64,000 bases of DNA from Anastatus disparis (GCA_017163975.1 JAFFSR010000242.1:4241001-4305000), one strand, 5' to 3'. Shown: positions 49,599 through 63,931, counted from the stretch's first letter. The notes: generated by a model from the sequence alone, not told the origin. Program-made: numbers and translations.

Positions 49599-52500
49599 TG
49601 GCTCTTGCCTGCTCTGCATATAATGCATTCAAGTTGCATGCGTGCTTAAAGGTTTCTGTGTACGTATGCGCGTTATATGCTCCACCCTCGTGGAAGAATA
49701 AAGAAAAAATAAAATGAAAAAAACAAGAGAGCAAGAGAGAATGGAATTTTTAGATGAACTTTGTAATGTGCTTTTAATGCACTTTGAACTTTTTTAATAA
49801 GGTACTTTTTAACATGAAGATTCTTGCAATTATTTTAATGTTTGATCTTTTTTAACTCTTAAGGAAAATTTTTATGTGGTTTTTTAAAAAATTACTTGTT
49901 TACATTAAATTAAAATTTTTTATTTTTTATTAAAGTATTACAAAATCGTTGAAATTATCTTCTTAGAACAAAGTACAAAATGAAGACTTTTATATCATAA
50001 GCAAAGTATATACTTTTGAATCAAATGAATAAAAAAGCAAGTAATAAAAATAGAATCTGTGTTTGTTAGCAATTTAAAGATACAATAATGTGTTATTCTG
50101 ATTTTCTACAAAAGCATTACAAACTAACGAAAAAATTTAATAACTGCAGAATTGTCTTCCCTGAAATTCTGTAAAAAAACACTGCTTTCTTCGATTAATT
50201 GAAAGCGAAATAGGTACGTATTTTGAAAAGTCCTCAGCATCCAAAAGTTACCTGTGCTACTTAGATATCTTCTTGAATAGTTTACAAACAAATTGTTATT
50301 TATCAAACGAAAATTATCATCCCATCATTTAGCATCCAACGCATTCGAACTTCACGTACTGAAATTTATCTATCAATTAATAAGATAGAAACGTTATCAG
50401 ATCAGACTTGTACATTTCAGATCTCGATCTGCCAGGTTTTACAACGTGCACGTATATATACGCATCTCTAATAGCATCTCTAATCTTTATCATCGTATGT
50501 TTTTCTCTCTATATTTTTTTTTCGCTAGCAACGATTTACAGTTCAATAAAAAGCTCTTTTGGGATGGTTAAACTTGTTAAAAAAAAAAAAAAGAGAGAGG
50601 AACAAACTAGAATAACGTTATATTTTCGTAGATAAAGTTTTGAGTATATTATTTGGAAAATGATCTGATAATCCCTCTCGTACTTTTAGTGGCAAAGTAA
50701 TAAAGTTCCTATTAAAACACGGCGGGTTATATAAAGCGCTTCTTCGGGCCGCATAAAGTTACGAGAGAGAAACAAATGAAACTTCTCTCTTCTCATCCCG
50801 GTGATCTTCATCTTTCTTTAATCAATAAAATATTTAAAGATAGTAAGTACCTTAAGGTTATAAACTTGTGAAGAAAGTTGTCTAAAGTAACTTGATAGAG
50901 AGGAGAGGCGGAAAAAGGGACATTCGCTAATGAGCCTCGTAAAAAAAAGTTTACCATCAAGGAGTGATAGAAAATACCGAGTTTTATAAGACTATTAAAA
51001 ATGTAACTTTTTTTTTACAAATTTAATTATTAATCGTCGCTAAGTAACCTGAGAAACATTAACTAGTCACTTAGTTAAGTAAATACTTTACTATTTTCTC
51101 TTTCCTTTTGTAATTTTTAAAAATTCTAGTAAAATAATAAACTACAATGTTACAATAAACAGATGGATAGTTTTAATTTAGCAATAGAATAGAAAAAGGC
51201 GAGTAATACAAAGTATAATATTTAACGTAAAAATTCACATAAATATTGCACATAAAATCGATATCACAGTTAATTAACTAAGTAAAAAAACTATTATGAA
51301 AGTGATATCATAGTTCAATAAAATAAAATACACGCAATAAAACTGTAATACAAAGTGAATATCTATTAAACAAAAAAAAAATAAACAAAAAATATAATAA
51401 AATAGATTAAAACAAAGTGTATTCAATAACATAAAAATGCAGCCATTATAATCAAATCAATAATGTAATCACAGCTAGGATCTAATTAAATGTTAAAAAG
51501 TATTAAAAATAGATATTTACTTAAGAATAACAATTATATCTACGAGCATCATAAATTCACAAGTTCTTACTTCGATTCTATTAATAGCCATTTTTCCTAC
51601 ACTCCAATACAACCAGCAGTTCAATAAAATCCACATTTGCGCACATTATGCGTTTCTTGTTGCTTTGGTCGATGAAAAAAAAAGAGAGAAAAGAAACAAG
51701 TATTCCTTAACAATAAAGAAAAGAAGAAAATTTTCTCGAGAGGTAGAATATGTTTCTTTAATTAAAGAGACAGAAAACTGAACGAAGAGGTAAAGTAAAA
51801 TCAAGAAATTCAATGCTGATTTGAAAAGATTCATTCTCGACGACCTTGAACCCCAAGCGCGTATAAGCACCACGCGGCTACTGTGTGTATGTGCAGTTCA
51901 ATCGAGTAACCAAGTACTAACCATGGGCGTTAATCTCAAGCAAGGACACTTGATTTTTTTTTTTTACTTCATTGTATTTTTTAAACATCTTTTTTTTATG
52001 GCAATACTTTCTCTATTTTATGGACTTTATTGCAGGTTGTATTTTCACGTATGTTTAGTAGCATAGTTTTATTTAATTATTACTGGATAAAGTAAGCCCT
52101 TTCTAGATAAGTGATTTTCAGGTATTTAAGAAAGTGATATTCTGTTAAACGTTGCGTACAAGATAAATAATTTAATATGGCTGATAATTTTTGTGACTCA
52201 GAGATTTTTAGTTTGAATAACATTTATATTTAATGGAATTTTAATAATTCATGTTAATTGGCTAATAAAGAATTCGTATCTAAAAGATAGTTACATAGAA
52301 TAAAAATAAAAAAAATTTACATTCAACATATTTAAAGGTATCTCAAATAATGTTATTTACGTAATTATCGACAGTTTTTGTTAAAATTGAAAACATTTGG
52401 ATAAATTTCAATGATACAAGCAAAAATATTTAGCTAGCTATTAAGAATGAGGAAAAAAAAATTTATTTAATTGATATTTTAACAAGTGTTTTTATAAAAA

Positions 52501-53786
52501 AAAAGTAATTAGTGTAGTTAAATTCGTAAAATAGTGAAAAATTTAAAATGAAAAATCATAATCATGTAGATTTTTTTATCATGCTTACTTTGTTATACCA
52601 AATAATATTCGTTACCACTTAAATTTTAAAGAAAACTGATTGAAATATAATGGAAAGCTTTGCGAATAATTTTGTACATCTTGTTCGCATTTCCTTACTC
52701 AATTACTTTAAATCAAAAAATCTGAAAATTAAATCTATTATCGGGGTCCCTTGATATAGTCGACTAGTAACGGTATCAAGTGTATGAGATCCCTTAAAAC
52801 AAATTTTCAAAAATCAATACATTTAAAAATTTTAAATTTCTTTTTTACTGCTACATAAATTAATATTAAGTTTACTTGAAACTCACTTGTTGTAGCGCAA
52901 ATCATCAAAAGCTTGATCGAAAATTTTTTCGAAACTCTCTATTTTAATCATGCTTAATAAATGAAAAAAAAGAAAAAAGAAAAAAAAGGGTTAAAAGCAT
53001 TTGATTTTGTCGATCGATGAGGGTTCTCGATGTTTATGCGCTTCTTCGTATCGCGTCATTACGTTATGCTAATCGATATCTACACCTGTCCAAGTTCTCT
53101 TTCTCTCTTTCTTTTTTATTTTACGTGCCTCGACATTTAAACGACTTCTAGCAAACTGAATTATAGCCCTCTCGCATTTGAAAATCAAAAATCTCTGCCT
53201 ATATAACTTCGATCAACACGTGCGCCTTTACTTTTTTTTTAAAATCTTTTTATACATATATTTCTTTTTCTTTATTTTTTGACGGTCAAAATGTGTGTCC
53301 AAAAAAGATCCTTGAAAAAAAAGAGGCTAATATAGCTTTGTTTCCTGCGTCATGATAATTTTTGGTAAACTTTTTCTAGAAGAAATTGTCCGTCTATTTG
53401 CGGCCAGGTTTTGAGAAATTATAAATCTAAAACGCTTAATTTACATCCGTATAGACCTTCGGATATAATTTATCGGACAGAGCCAGGTATGACGTAAATG
53501 TTCAGGACCGAAATTACTGCTTTTATTAAGAAATGGGTTTCTACAGATTTTTTGGGCTATGTATTAAGAAAGTAGAGATAATTATGCCTCGGAAATCGGT
53601 TCGACCGATTCAATTTTAATGAATTTTTAGATGAGTTGATATTTAGTTTGTAAAAATTGTCGGCAAGATCATTTTTTTATACTAATAAATATGTCTTTTG
53701 GATATAGTTTATGTTTAAAATATTAAAAAATTTAATTTTTTCTTAAATTACGAATAAGTTTTATTTAACATTAATTTTTTTTTTTT

Positions 53787-53980
53787 TAATTTTTATTTAA
53801 CGTCGCTGTGTTTATGCTATCATTGCAATGCTATTTAACAACGGAGGTTTCTCAGTGTGTTTATGAATAAAGCACATGTAACGTACAGAGGTGCTTGTAT
53901 AAATCGGTCGAGAGTCGGATTCGAACTCGGGACCTCGAGATCACGAATCCATCGCTTTACCGACTGAGCCACTGACGACC
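53787..53980 (-). repeat. tRNA-derived SINE, copy E
   Basis: Minus-strand copy with 5' end GAGGTCGTCAGTGGCTCAG, A box TGGCTCAGTCGG, B box GTTCGAATC and a 3' end in ACAGCGACGTTAAATAAAA. The body is more diverged (TTGTTAAATAGC where the others have a GTCGCTAATTA-type sequence), so one arm of the 3' inverted repeat is broken in this copy. Confidence 0.9.
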
Positions 53981-56900
53981 TCTTTTAATTATAATTATTT
54001 GACCTAGTTAAATTTAACTTTAATTTATTTAACTGTGGCAATCATTAATAAGTGGAGTTTAATGAAGTCATTTTTAAAATATTTCTTTTGATGAATTCTA
54101 TTTAAATAATTAAATTTTTAGAATAACGTATATCACTGAAAATATTGAGTGGATAAACTGTATTGCTTTGAGTCTATTTAAAAAAAAAAGGTACAAAACA
54201 TTAATACCAATTTGCATAAAATATAGCACTATAGAATAGCAATAAATTTAGCAGTAAAATTTTCTAAACAAAATTTTTCTCTCCTCGATATATAACAAAT
54301 AATTCAAAAGTATATTATTAAAAAAAATTTAAACTTTATAATCGTGTTACATATCATGTTGCACTGCAACTCTATTATAAAAAATTACAAGTTTACAAGC
54401 TACTTGAACTTTTGCATATAAGCCCATAATTTCGACGAGCTCGCAAATCCGAACGTTAATAAAAAAACTAAAAGAAAAAAGAAGAATGAAGAAGAAAAAT
54501 GTTTTACCGCTTCTACTCAGCAGAAGGTAAAACTGCACGATGACGGGATTGAACTTCTCGATTCGCGTTTCTGTATGGTATATACACGTATCTATATAAT
54601 ACATGTATACATAAGAGGAAGATCAGCAGGCGTATAATGGGCCGATTACCCCCGTCGCGCATTGGAAACGAGAGTGCTCTCTTGCAGGGTCGCGCTATTA
54701 ACATCGCATGCTGCTGCTCCTGCTCCTGCCGCTCTGCAACGATCTTCGATTTTCTCTTTCTCTTTCTCTCTCTCTCTTTATTCTTGAGCTTATCGAAGAC
54801 TTGTGTGCTTGTATATTATACACTACCTGCTTGCTTCTTCTTTTTGTTCTTATTATTCTTCATCGTCATCCTTATAAGGCAGAGTATCTTTCTCTTTCTC
54901 TTGCTTTTTTTCTTTCTTTCTTTCTCCCCCCGTAGAGGATAGGATAATAGGATGCGCCACTTATTCAGCACCCGCGTATTCCTTCAACGATGCCTTATGG
55001 TTACGAGTCAAATTCTTGTTAGATGCTTATTGCTATAGAATTTTTTTTAAAAAAATCAAGATTTTTATCGTTAAACTTGCAGGTATGTGTACAAGGACAT
55101 TATGTATCCTTTATTCTTATACTAGTTACGCGATTATTTTTGTTCACTTTATAAGTTGAGAGCTTGTGTTGCTGGTGTATTATGTTCCGCGTGAGTCGTG
55201 TGAGTCGAGCAAGATGATATGCAGAACAATTGACGTTATTTCTTTTTATTTTTTTTGACTTTTAAAAAAAGTAGTTCTAATTTGAGATTTTTTGCACGCT
55301 TACGAGAGCTTTCATAAGAGTAAAAATATTAAACAAACAAAGTATTTTTAATTTTTAATTTGTTAATGGTACCTTGAAAATCTCATCTAATACAAATGGT
55401 TTTAATGTTAACAGCATATTAAATTTACAAAAAGTAATATTAATAATATTATGCATAACTTTGTATAAAAAATTTATTGAAAGAATTTCTGAAAGGAGAA
55501 GATCAAATGATCAAATATGTTTAAAGTGACTTAAAAAAATTGATTGAACTAAATAGTGTCTTGATTTTATTTATAATCTTTCGTACTAACTTTGCGTAAT
55601 AAGTTCACATAGATAGGAAACTCAGTGACCCCAGCTTAAGAAGGATCCAAGTGTGTTATATTACTGAACGCACACAGACACACATGTACATAGGGCTAGT
55701 CGCGACGAAGTAGACGTATAAAACAAAAGGAAAAAAAAAAGACGAAAAGGACACAGAAGCTTATAGGTAGATCGAGCACAACTAAAGATAAAGAGAAGAA
55801 GAGCCCTCAAGCAATGCAAAGATTATATCTTTGTGGAAGAAGCCCTCTTCTGAGTTTACGTAGAAATCTAGTGTATATATACCAGCTACTCTCTATATAC
55901 ATATATCCTCCGTGTCGTATAACCCTATAGAAAGCAAAAATATATATATACGTATGTATGTATAACATTGTATCTTCTCGAATGAAGCCAATGGTTTCGC
56001 ATACATTATCGAAAAGGAGAAAGAAAGATATATAAGACACACTGGACCGAGAAGGCAGGGCATTGCTGCTCGCTGTACGTTAAATGCCGTATTTGTAAAA
56101 GGTTATACCTTTGTCCTATTAGATTATTTGTTTTAATTTTTTTCTTTCATCGTTACTTATTTTTACTTGTTTTTGCACTTATTAATTTTTTTTCCAATAT
56201 TTTTTCCTGCTTACTTAAATTTTTGCATTAATTATTTAATTATTTTATGCCCATTCGTACAATAGAAATGGTGCCTGAATTTTAATCGATAAAAAACAGT
56301 AGATTTGCCATGAATTAAATAAAAATTTATATACTTATTTTTAATAATTTGTATTATGATTATTTTTTGTATTTTTTTTTTTAAAGAATTATCTTTCCAA
56401 ATATATTTTTACAAGAAAAAATTTCATATATTTATTTTCATTTAAGAATTAAAAATTTTAAAAATATCATTTTTACAATTTATTATTTAAATTTAAAGCT
56501 TAAATTCAATAAATAAAATATTGTTGAATTACAAATGTTGATACAATTAATGTCGATATATAATTGAATATTATTATTTTAAATTTTTATTTACTAGTAA
56601 TTTGATAAATCGTAATTTTAACGAAAGTTAATAATCCATGTATAAAAACAATAATTATTTTTTCATAAGAGCACTGCTTGAACCTTTTTTATTAGTTCAC
56701 CATTACCATGATCAATCTAAAAAATGAATCCGTAAATAATGTGCGTACAACAATTAACGATCACCTTTTGCAAAAATTTATTAAAAAATCATATTAAAAA
56801 AAGCTGTCACCCTATCTAACACTAAAATGTGGTTTTTACCATATTTGGAGAAGCGCTATAATTATATTTAATTGCGTTATCGTTAGCCGATGTGTTTGCC

Positions 56901-59900
56901 TTTGAAGCGTTCCGTTCTAACGTTATCAAAAAAAATAAAACTGGACGAGAAGAAGAAACAGAATCGCCAAGTTATACTGGCCTAAGCATGCTTTACAGTC
57001 GTTAGCGCGACGATCGTTCGGCATCTGATATCTTCTTATACCTTTTCTCTCTTTTCTTTTTTTTTTATTTCCTTCTTTTTTCGAATATATACTGCGACGA
57101 ATGTACAACTTTGTCTTGATCCATAGGGTATATAGCTTCTCTCTTTCCCTTTGGGTTGAGTTAGTTTTTTTCAAATATATGAGAGTCCATTCAATGCTTT
57201 CGTGGAAATACGGTTTAACTATATATTGCTCTTTCTCTCTCTCTCTGGCTGTTACTGATATATCACTTTCTCAGATATATATTCCGCTGTTTTGATATGT
57301 TTTAAACAACATTTCAGTTGCTAAGACTATTTATTAGCGCGCTGATATACTTTTCCTATTGTTTTCGCTTGACATTTTTTTTTCGGACAATTGAATTTTT
57401 ATAGTTTTAATAGATTTTTTTTAAATATCGTATTACATGAAAATTTAAAAATTTTATTATGCTGTTATCTATGTTATACAATGTGTGCTTCTTGAAAACA
57501 ATATTAATAATTTTAAACAATCCTCAAAGAAATTATAAATTTTATTACAATTAGGTATTATTTTTGTTCTTCTTTGTCTTATTTCATTGTATTTTATGAA
57601 TTATTAAACAAATTTATTGATAAGACGCTCGAATCACAGCAATAAAAATATAAAAAATTTTTATATTATTCATAAATATTTTGAAAATTGATCGTGATAA
57701 ACTAAAGATTGTTTTTAGCTTTTACGAATATATGAAAATCTAAAATTCAATGATAATGTTCAAATAAATAAATGATGTTTTAATTATTACTGTGTACTAT
57801 AAATATCATTATAACACTAAGTAAACATTTAAGACAGAACACTTTAATACTTGAAGTGAACTAGCTCATAAACCCTTCATACTTCGCATAAACAAAGAGT
57901 CACAAGACAGACAGAGAAAAGGTACATCACAAAGCCAAGTACGTTAAGCTCTCTGCAGCAGGAAGTTAATGAAAAACGAAGACACTTCGTACAGTACATA
58001 ACGTATAAAGTTAAAACCAATACGCATACACGTATAAAGATCGTTTTGGGATGCTGCGGTGTGTTGAATGTCACTTATATACGTACACACAGCCAAAAGC
58101 TCATGACATTTATGGGGTTTCGAGCGGTGGTATAGATGTAAAGAAGTGAAGCCGCGCTATATGATCGGTTCATAAAGCACAACACGAGGGGATCGCGAGT
58201 GCAGTGCGGTTCTTCGCTTTTAGCCACAAATCAACTCAACTGGATCGGCTCTCTTCTCGTATACTATTTTATATGTATACGTATATAGTCGTACTGTGCG
58301 GTTACGTGTTTAGTCTATGTACTGCAGATTAGTTCACTTGTGCTATATCGTAAATATGCAGTCAGTTTAGGAATACGCACCTATATATATTTTGATGTTT
58401 TATTGTGTTATCTGTTATCTTATCTTATACGCTGGATGGACAGTTGAATAAAAAATTAATATTCTTATTGTCATTTGAATTCCTCTCAAAAAGTAGATAC
58501 GAAATAATTTTATTATTGAATTTAGAAGAAGCAATTTGGTATGATTAAAAGATTTTTTATTTTCATAATATTTACTCCACTTCATGAGTTTTGAGTTTAT
58601 AAAAAATTACTTGAATTAACCAATATCATTATTTAATATTGTTTTTTTATTCCTATTTGTTTTATTATTATAAATTGTATTGCACTTGGAAAAATAATTA
58701 AAAATATTCTTTAAAATAAAATTGAAATGATAATTTATAAGATTTAAAAAATTATGAATTGGGAACCGCAAAAATTTTTAATGATTTTGAATCAAAACGT
58801 GTGTTATTATGGAAAAATAATAACAACAAATCAAAGACACCTTAAATTTGTGTTCCGTGGTACTCTCGAAATAACGCACGGATATAAAGATTGTATTAAA
58901 CCTGGAAATTTGTAGTATAAATCGAATTATAAGATCCGTTTTAGATCCGCATTGAAAGTTCTGCAAGGAAGAAGAAGAAGAAGTAGAAGAAGTCGGTTTC
59001 TCGCAGCATATAAACTGCATCAGAATAAGACCAACCGCAAGTCGAAGCCAATACGCATCGGAGTTTTTTTAGCTATACAGAAAAAAGCCTTCCTCTCAAC
59101 GCTCTTCCTCCAACCTCTTCTTTCTCCTTGCATCGATATATATCCTCCTTTCGTATATTCCCTCCTTCTTTTCTTTAACATTGGACGAACTTCTCTCTCT
59201 CTCTTTCTCTTTCTCTCGGCGTGATACATGCAACGATGCCTACTAAATCACTCTGCTGCGCGTTTGCTGTGCACAGTTTCTTCTTCTTCTCTCTCTCTCT
59301 CTCTCCACCTTCTTTTCTTTTCTGCTTTTTTTTTTCTTCTCATCTGTATCTTTCTGTCCTTATTTATTTCTTTCTCTTTTCATCTTGTATATTGAGCAAT
59401 TCTTTCTCTTTCTTTCGATGAGAAAAAAGCAATCGATTTATATTTTAACTTTGCTCTCTCTCTCTCTCTCTCTCTCTTTTATTCTGAGTATCTCTCGTTT
59501 TGTTCTGGCATTTTGGGGATTCCGATCGTCGATCTGCTCTGGCCGCGTGGTGGACGCATTTCTTAACTCTTCTTCTTCTTCTTCTTTCAGCCACTATTAG
59601 TCCAATTCTTTTGGCCATTTCTTTCTTTCTTTCTGTATATACATCTCAGAAGGGGTATATATATAGGGCCTTATATAGACCCGCCTATAATTATCCAACG
59701 TCCTGTTTTTGTTCAAAGTGGGCAGGAGAGAAGAAGAAGAGAGAGATTCTCTCTTCTGTGTCTTTCTTTTGCAAGTATTTCGCTAAGGCGCGCGCGCGTT
59801 CACCAGGCAGGAAAGATTTCTCAAGTTCCACAGTACAGAGAAGATCCATCCGTCTTTTGCACACGTCCTGCCGCAGGGAAACCAGAGCGATTTATTTCGC

Positions 59901-61378
59901 GCCCTTAGTATTCCGAAGAACTTCTCTTTCTCGCTTCTTTTTTTTTCTCCTTTCTCTCTTTCTTCCTCGTAATAGTATTGTTACGTCTGTCAGAATTTAC
60001 TTTCTTTTTTTTCTTCCTTATATGCTTTCTCCTCTTCTTTCCTTATCTTTTACTTTTCTAGTGAATATACGAATAATAAAATAAAAAAAAATAAAATTTA
60101 TATGTATATATTGGCCGCCCGCGCGTACACGTGTTTTGATCGCGAACAATTGACAGTTTCGTATTCGGGCTTTTGCCAGTCTTTCAAGAGATAAATTGCG
60201 TGCGAAAACTGTTTTAAAGACACTCTGCTGTGCTATGGAGAGAAAAGGAACTTTATAAATCAGTAAAGAATGTTTTTCCCTTTTTTTTCTATTTTATATA
60301 TGTAAGTCGTTTATATACATTCTGTCGTTTTTTCTTTCAAGACGCGTTTATATTACGCGTATGCGGGATTTTAATATTTTATTTTGGCAAAAGTATGTAT
60401 AGTCTCCGTGTACGTATGGGGAGAGTGAGCTTGTTAAAAGTCCTCTTCTGAGTCTCTCTTGTGGGATATATGCAAACGGGTCTCGTTATTTCAATTATTT
60501 TTACTCTTTATGGATGTAATTCTTTGAGCATTTTCAATGTATTCTTTTTTTTTCATTCGCTTCGCGATATAAAGGAATGATATTTATAAGTTTTAAAATT
60601 AAAACGTTAAAGCAAAGGGCCAACCTTGAGTTGTTATGATTTATTATTTGGTATTTCAAAAGATCATGCTATTAGCTGAACAATAACAATGCGGTTAATG
60701 ATAATTTTTAATGCTTTCTTTTTTTATTCTTTAGAGGGAAAGCTTTGTTGTGATGAAAAAATAATTGAAAAAAAATTTTTTTTAATATTTTAATAATTGA
60801 AAATATATATTTTTAAATATTAGAAATTGAAATAAAATATTTATAATATCGATATGGATAGTTATTTATATTTAATTAAAATAAGCTTTTTTTTCATAAA
60901 AAATTCAGACGATACATTTTAATGTATTATTTTAAATAGTTTATATATAAGAAAATAACGTATGGAAAAATTGATTTTATTGATCGGAAGGAAAATCGTT
61001 TTGTAAAAAATATAATTAAAAATATTCATTTTCACACAGAAAACTAGAAAAACACGAGATGTCAAGGGAATAGATATGTAGAAAGATATAATGTACTGAA
61101 AAATAAATGATAAATGATATTGATCGAAAGTTCAAACATTATTTAAATTTTAGTCATATTTTTTTCTTCGCAAGCTACCAAATGCACAAAAAAAATAATA
61201 ATCCAAATACTTTCCTAGCAGAATTTAATCTGATTTATATATTTGAATTACATTTATTATTAATCAAGTATTCAGAGTTTCTGCGTGCATATAATTAAAT
61301 ATAATTACTACCAAAATCAGGTGCTTCGTAAAAAGTTTATTATTAAACTGTTGCATTATTGCGAATTTTTTTTTCATC
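53981..61378. other. Gene-free region with pyrimidine-rich islands
   Basis: Islands at about 54400-55000, 55580-56100, 56860-57300, 57860-58400, 58840-60100 and 60100-60480. The 59100-60060 part is almost continuous CT-rich sequence on the plus strand, giving long Ser/Leu/Phe open frames (such as 59500-60084, 194 codons) that I regard as composition artefacts. From 60500 to 61370 the sequence is AT-rich and leads to the protease start. Confidence 0.45.
59454..59477. repeat. (CT)n microsatellite
   Basis: Uninterrupted CT dinucleotide repeat within a roughly 1-kb pyrimidine-rich stretch. Confidence 0.85.
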
Positions 61379-62581
61379 ATGAGAAAAATGATAATTTGGA
61401 TTTTATGTTGCATTCAGTTAGGTAAGCAATGCATAATTTACTTTCAATAAACCTTTGTATATACGATTATATGTTAGTAATGGACACTATTTACTTGATG
61501 TTATAGTGCTTTATCGATTAATGTAAATTTAAATCAATATTGCAGAGAAATTTTTTATTCTAAAAATAAATAAAGAAAACATCAAACAATCTTTATTGAT
61601 ATTACATTGTATTAATAATGCATCTTAAACGAACTAATTTGATTAAATTTTAGGTATCAGTACAGAAAACAAATCTAAAATCACAAGTAATGATCTTGCA
61701 TCCGAAGGTGAATTCCCATATCAAGTGTCTATGCAATTAGACGGTAAGCATAGATGCGGTGGTAGTTTGATTAGTAAAAGACACGTGCTCACTGCTGCTC
61801 ATTGTGTATATAGTCTAATTAGACACCGCGTTGATAAGAAACGCGTGAAGATACTCATCGGTACAATTAAATTAAATTCCGGTAAAAAAATTGATGTCGA
61901 TAGAATGTCACATCATCCTTCTTACCAAAACTCGAAATTTAGACGAACTTTAATTGCTGATATTGCTGTTATTCGGGTAAGAAAATTATTTATTTATTTA
62001 TCTCATACCTGGAAAGATCCAGGCTTTGAGATCATAAATTTCACTAAAACTATGAGCTAAGGTTTCCGTTAAGATTTAAATTAACATTTATATCTTCAGC
62101 TTAACAAATTTGTAAATGAATCGAATACTGTCAGAAGTATACATTTACCATCAGCAATGCAAGAATTTCCAAACAATACAATTTTAACAGTGAGTGGTTT
62201 TGGCAATAATGTTATCAGCGGCCCGGCATCGCCAGTTCTTAAAAAGTTGAATATGCGTATCGTTGATCGCAGACGTTGTCAACAAATGTTACCATCGCTA
62301 TTTATTAATTCCGGACATATGTGCGCTGTTAACGCACCTGGTTATGGAGTCTGTCAAGTAAGTCAAATTTTGTGTAGTTACTAAAGATTTGTTTTATTAA
62401 ATTTTAATGAACCGTTTAGGGAGATAGTGGTAGTCCTTTGACTCTAAGTAACAAACAAATAGTTGTCGGTGTAGCTTCAGCAGTCAGCGGTAGAGGCTGT
62501 GGCAAAGGTGTTCCAGATATTTTTACGAAAGTATCACATCATATGGATTTCATCAATAGTGAGTTAGCTTTGACTAATTAA
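61379..62581 (+). CDS. Secreted trypsin-fold serine protease (S1A), non-canonical activation site
   Basis: Four exons: 61379-61421, 61654-61976, 62100-62357, 62420-62581. Phases agree (1, 0, 0); 261 residues. The signal peptide is about residues 1-15 (MRKMIIWILCCIQLG). The single S1A domain has the full triad: H64 in LTAAHC, D117 in DIAVIR and S211 in CQGDSGSPL. The three standard disulfide pairs can be placed. The new N-terminus after the probable cut at K23 would be ITSN instead of IVGG. In chymotrypsin numbering the pocket appears to be Gly189 and Val216, nearer elastase or chymotrypsin than trypsin, and GDSGGP is altered to GDSGSP. There is no clip domain. AATAAA is at 62755-62760. It is a digestive, venom or immune enzyme; which one cannot be told. 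Confidence 0.93.
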
Positions 62582-63931
62582 AAATGTAACACATTTTAAT
62601 TTACAAATTTTACTCGTTTCTATAATTAATTATAAAATTATATATTATTATTTTAATAATTGTCTGACCATGTTGGCCGTGTCTACTTAAAAATTTTATT
62701 TAAACAAATATACATTTAAAAGTTAATGAATTCTTGATAATTTTAATTTCCTTTAATAAAGCTTATTAATTTCATGTATATTTTTATTTTAATCCTGAAT
62801 TACATTCGAATGAACGAGCTCATTAAATAAAATATGAATTTTCAGAAGCTTTTACATAAAGCAAAAAAATTTTACCTGAGATATAAAAAAAGTCATTGAA
62901 TATTACAAGATATTTCTTTTTGTTTAACATTTCAAGGGAGAAAAAGAAGAAAGGCTAAAAGATTAGTCTGGACATGTATATATATGCCCGTCATATTTAT
63001 GATTTTTCATATATCCCTTTCATAAACTTGTAGGAAACAATAAGTCGAGAAAGAGAGAGTGAGAGCGCTGGTTGTGTACGCGTTGCGCGCGTTTCGCATT
63101 ACAAAACAGAAAATAAGAGAGAAGGAAAGTCAGAAAATTCGACGTATATAATACGCTTAGCATGGACAGTATTTATATAGAGTTCGCATGTATATATGTA
63201 TAGACTAACACGTGACGTTGGAGTTCCCCATGGGAAGAATCATTCGAATACCTTAGCGTCCCCTCTGTGTTCTTTATCGTTGGGACGGAATGCTTGATAA
63301 CGTTTGATTTGTTTCAATCGTAAAATAGGAAAAGAGAGAAAAAGAACCGAGGCTGGCAATATTGTGTTGTGTGCCATCATAATACGTGTGGGTATATATT
63401 AAAGCCCACGCGTTTTCGTATGTATACAATTTAGAACAAAAACGTGAAAGTATGGGGTGCTCTCTCTCTTTCTCTCTCTTTTTCTTATATTTAGCGAATT
63501 TTATCTTTTTCCTGTCTTAACGAGAAGTTATGCTGAATATTATATTGTTGCATTATGTTTATTCTGTAATTGACACCGGGGATTATTAAGGAATTTCATT
63601 TCAACTAGATGAAAGGGATGAATATATATATATATACTCAAAGAGATTATTAATTTTTTCTGAGTTTAGTAATAAGTTTGTTGACATGATATAATGTTTT
63701 TAATATACATATATCGATTAATTTATTATAATCTGGAATAAACTTTGGAAATAGTAAAATAACTCTAGGTGATGATTACGTGCGTTTATAAGTAATGGAT
63801 TAAGACACAAATCCATAATAACTCTATAAAAAAGGGACATCGTTTCATTATGAAGATACAGAATTTAATTATAATGAACAATTTACATATTTTTGTAACA
63901 TAATAGATTACATTACTTTCATCATAAGTGA
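62582..63931. other. 3' flank of protease gene and GC/GA-rich island
   Basis: AT-rich to about 62930, then an island at 62935-63510 with GAGAGAG, GCGCGCG and CTCTCTCTC tracts of the same kind as in the 27-61 kb region, then AT-rich again. I see no gene. Confidence 0.5.

Larger units (their letters stand above)
41700..53786. other. Gene-free region with dense GC/GAGA islands
   Basis: Islands at about 41970-42780, 43130-44230, 45000-45640, 46480-46900, 47220-47830, 48110-48600, 48960-49740, 50400-50960, 51600-51960 and 53020-53560. Notable items are GA repeats (43501-43533, 45226-45259), a (GCT)n run (49574-49598), CGATTCCGTGGAATCG (43759-43774), GGGGGATCCCC (about 47320) and an AGATGGCGC string (47250-47258). 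The longest open frame (48042-48614, minus, 190 codons) is low complexity and lies over such tracts. I see no gene. Confidence 0.45.

Noticed and set aside
49418..49717. Open frames over the GCT repeat, with poly-Ala or poly-Leu runs
   Set aside because: Both strands and several frames are open because of the repeat; there is no start context or domain.
59500..60084. 194-codon plus-strand open frame
   Set aside because: It is a product of kilobase-long pyrimidine-rich sequence, which rarely contains stop codons; no domain is visible.
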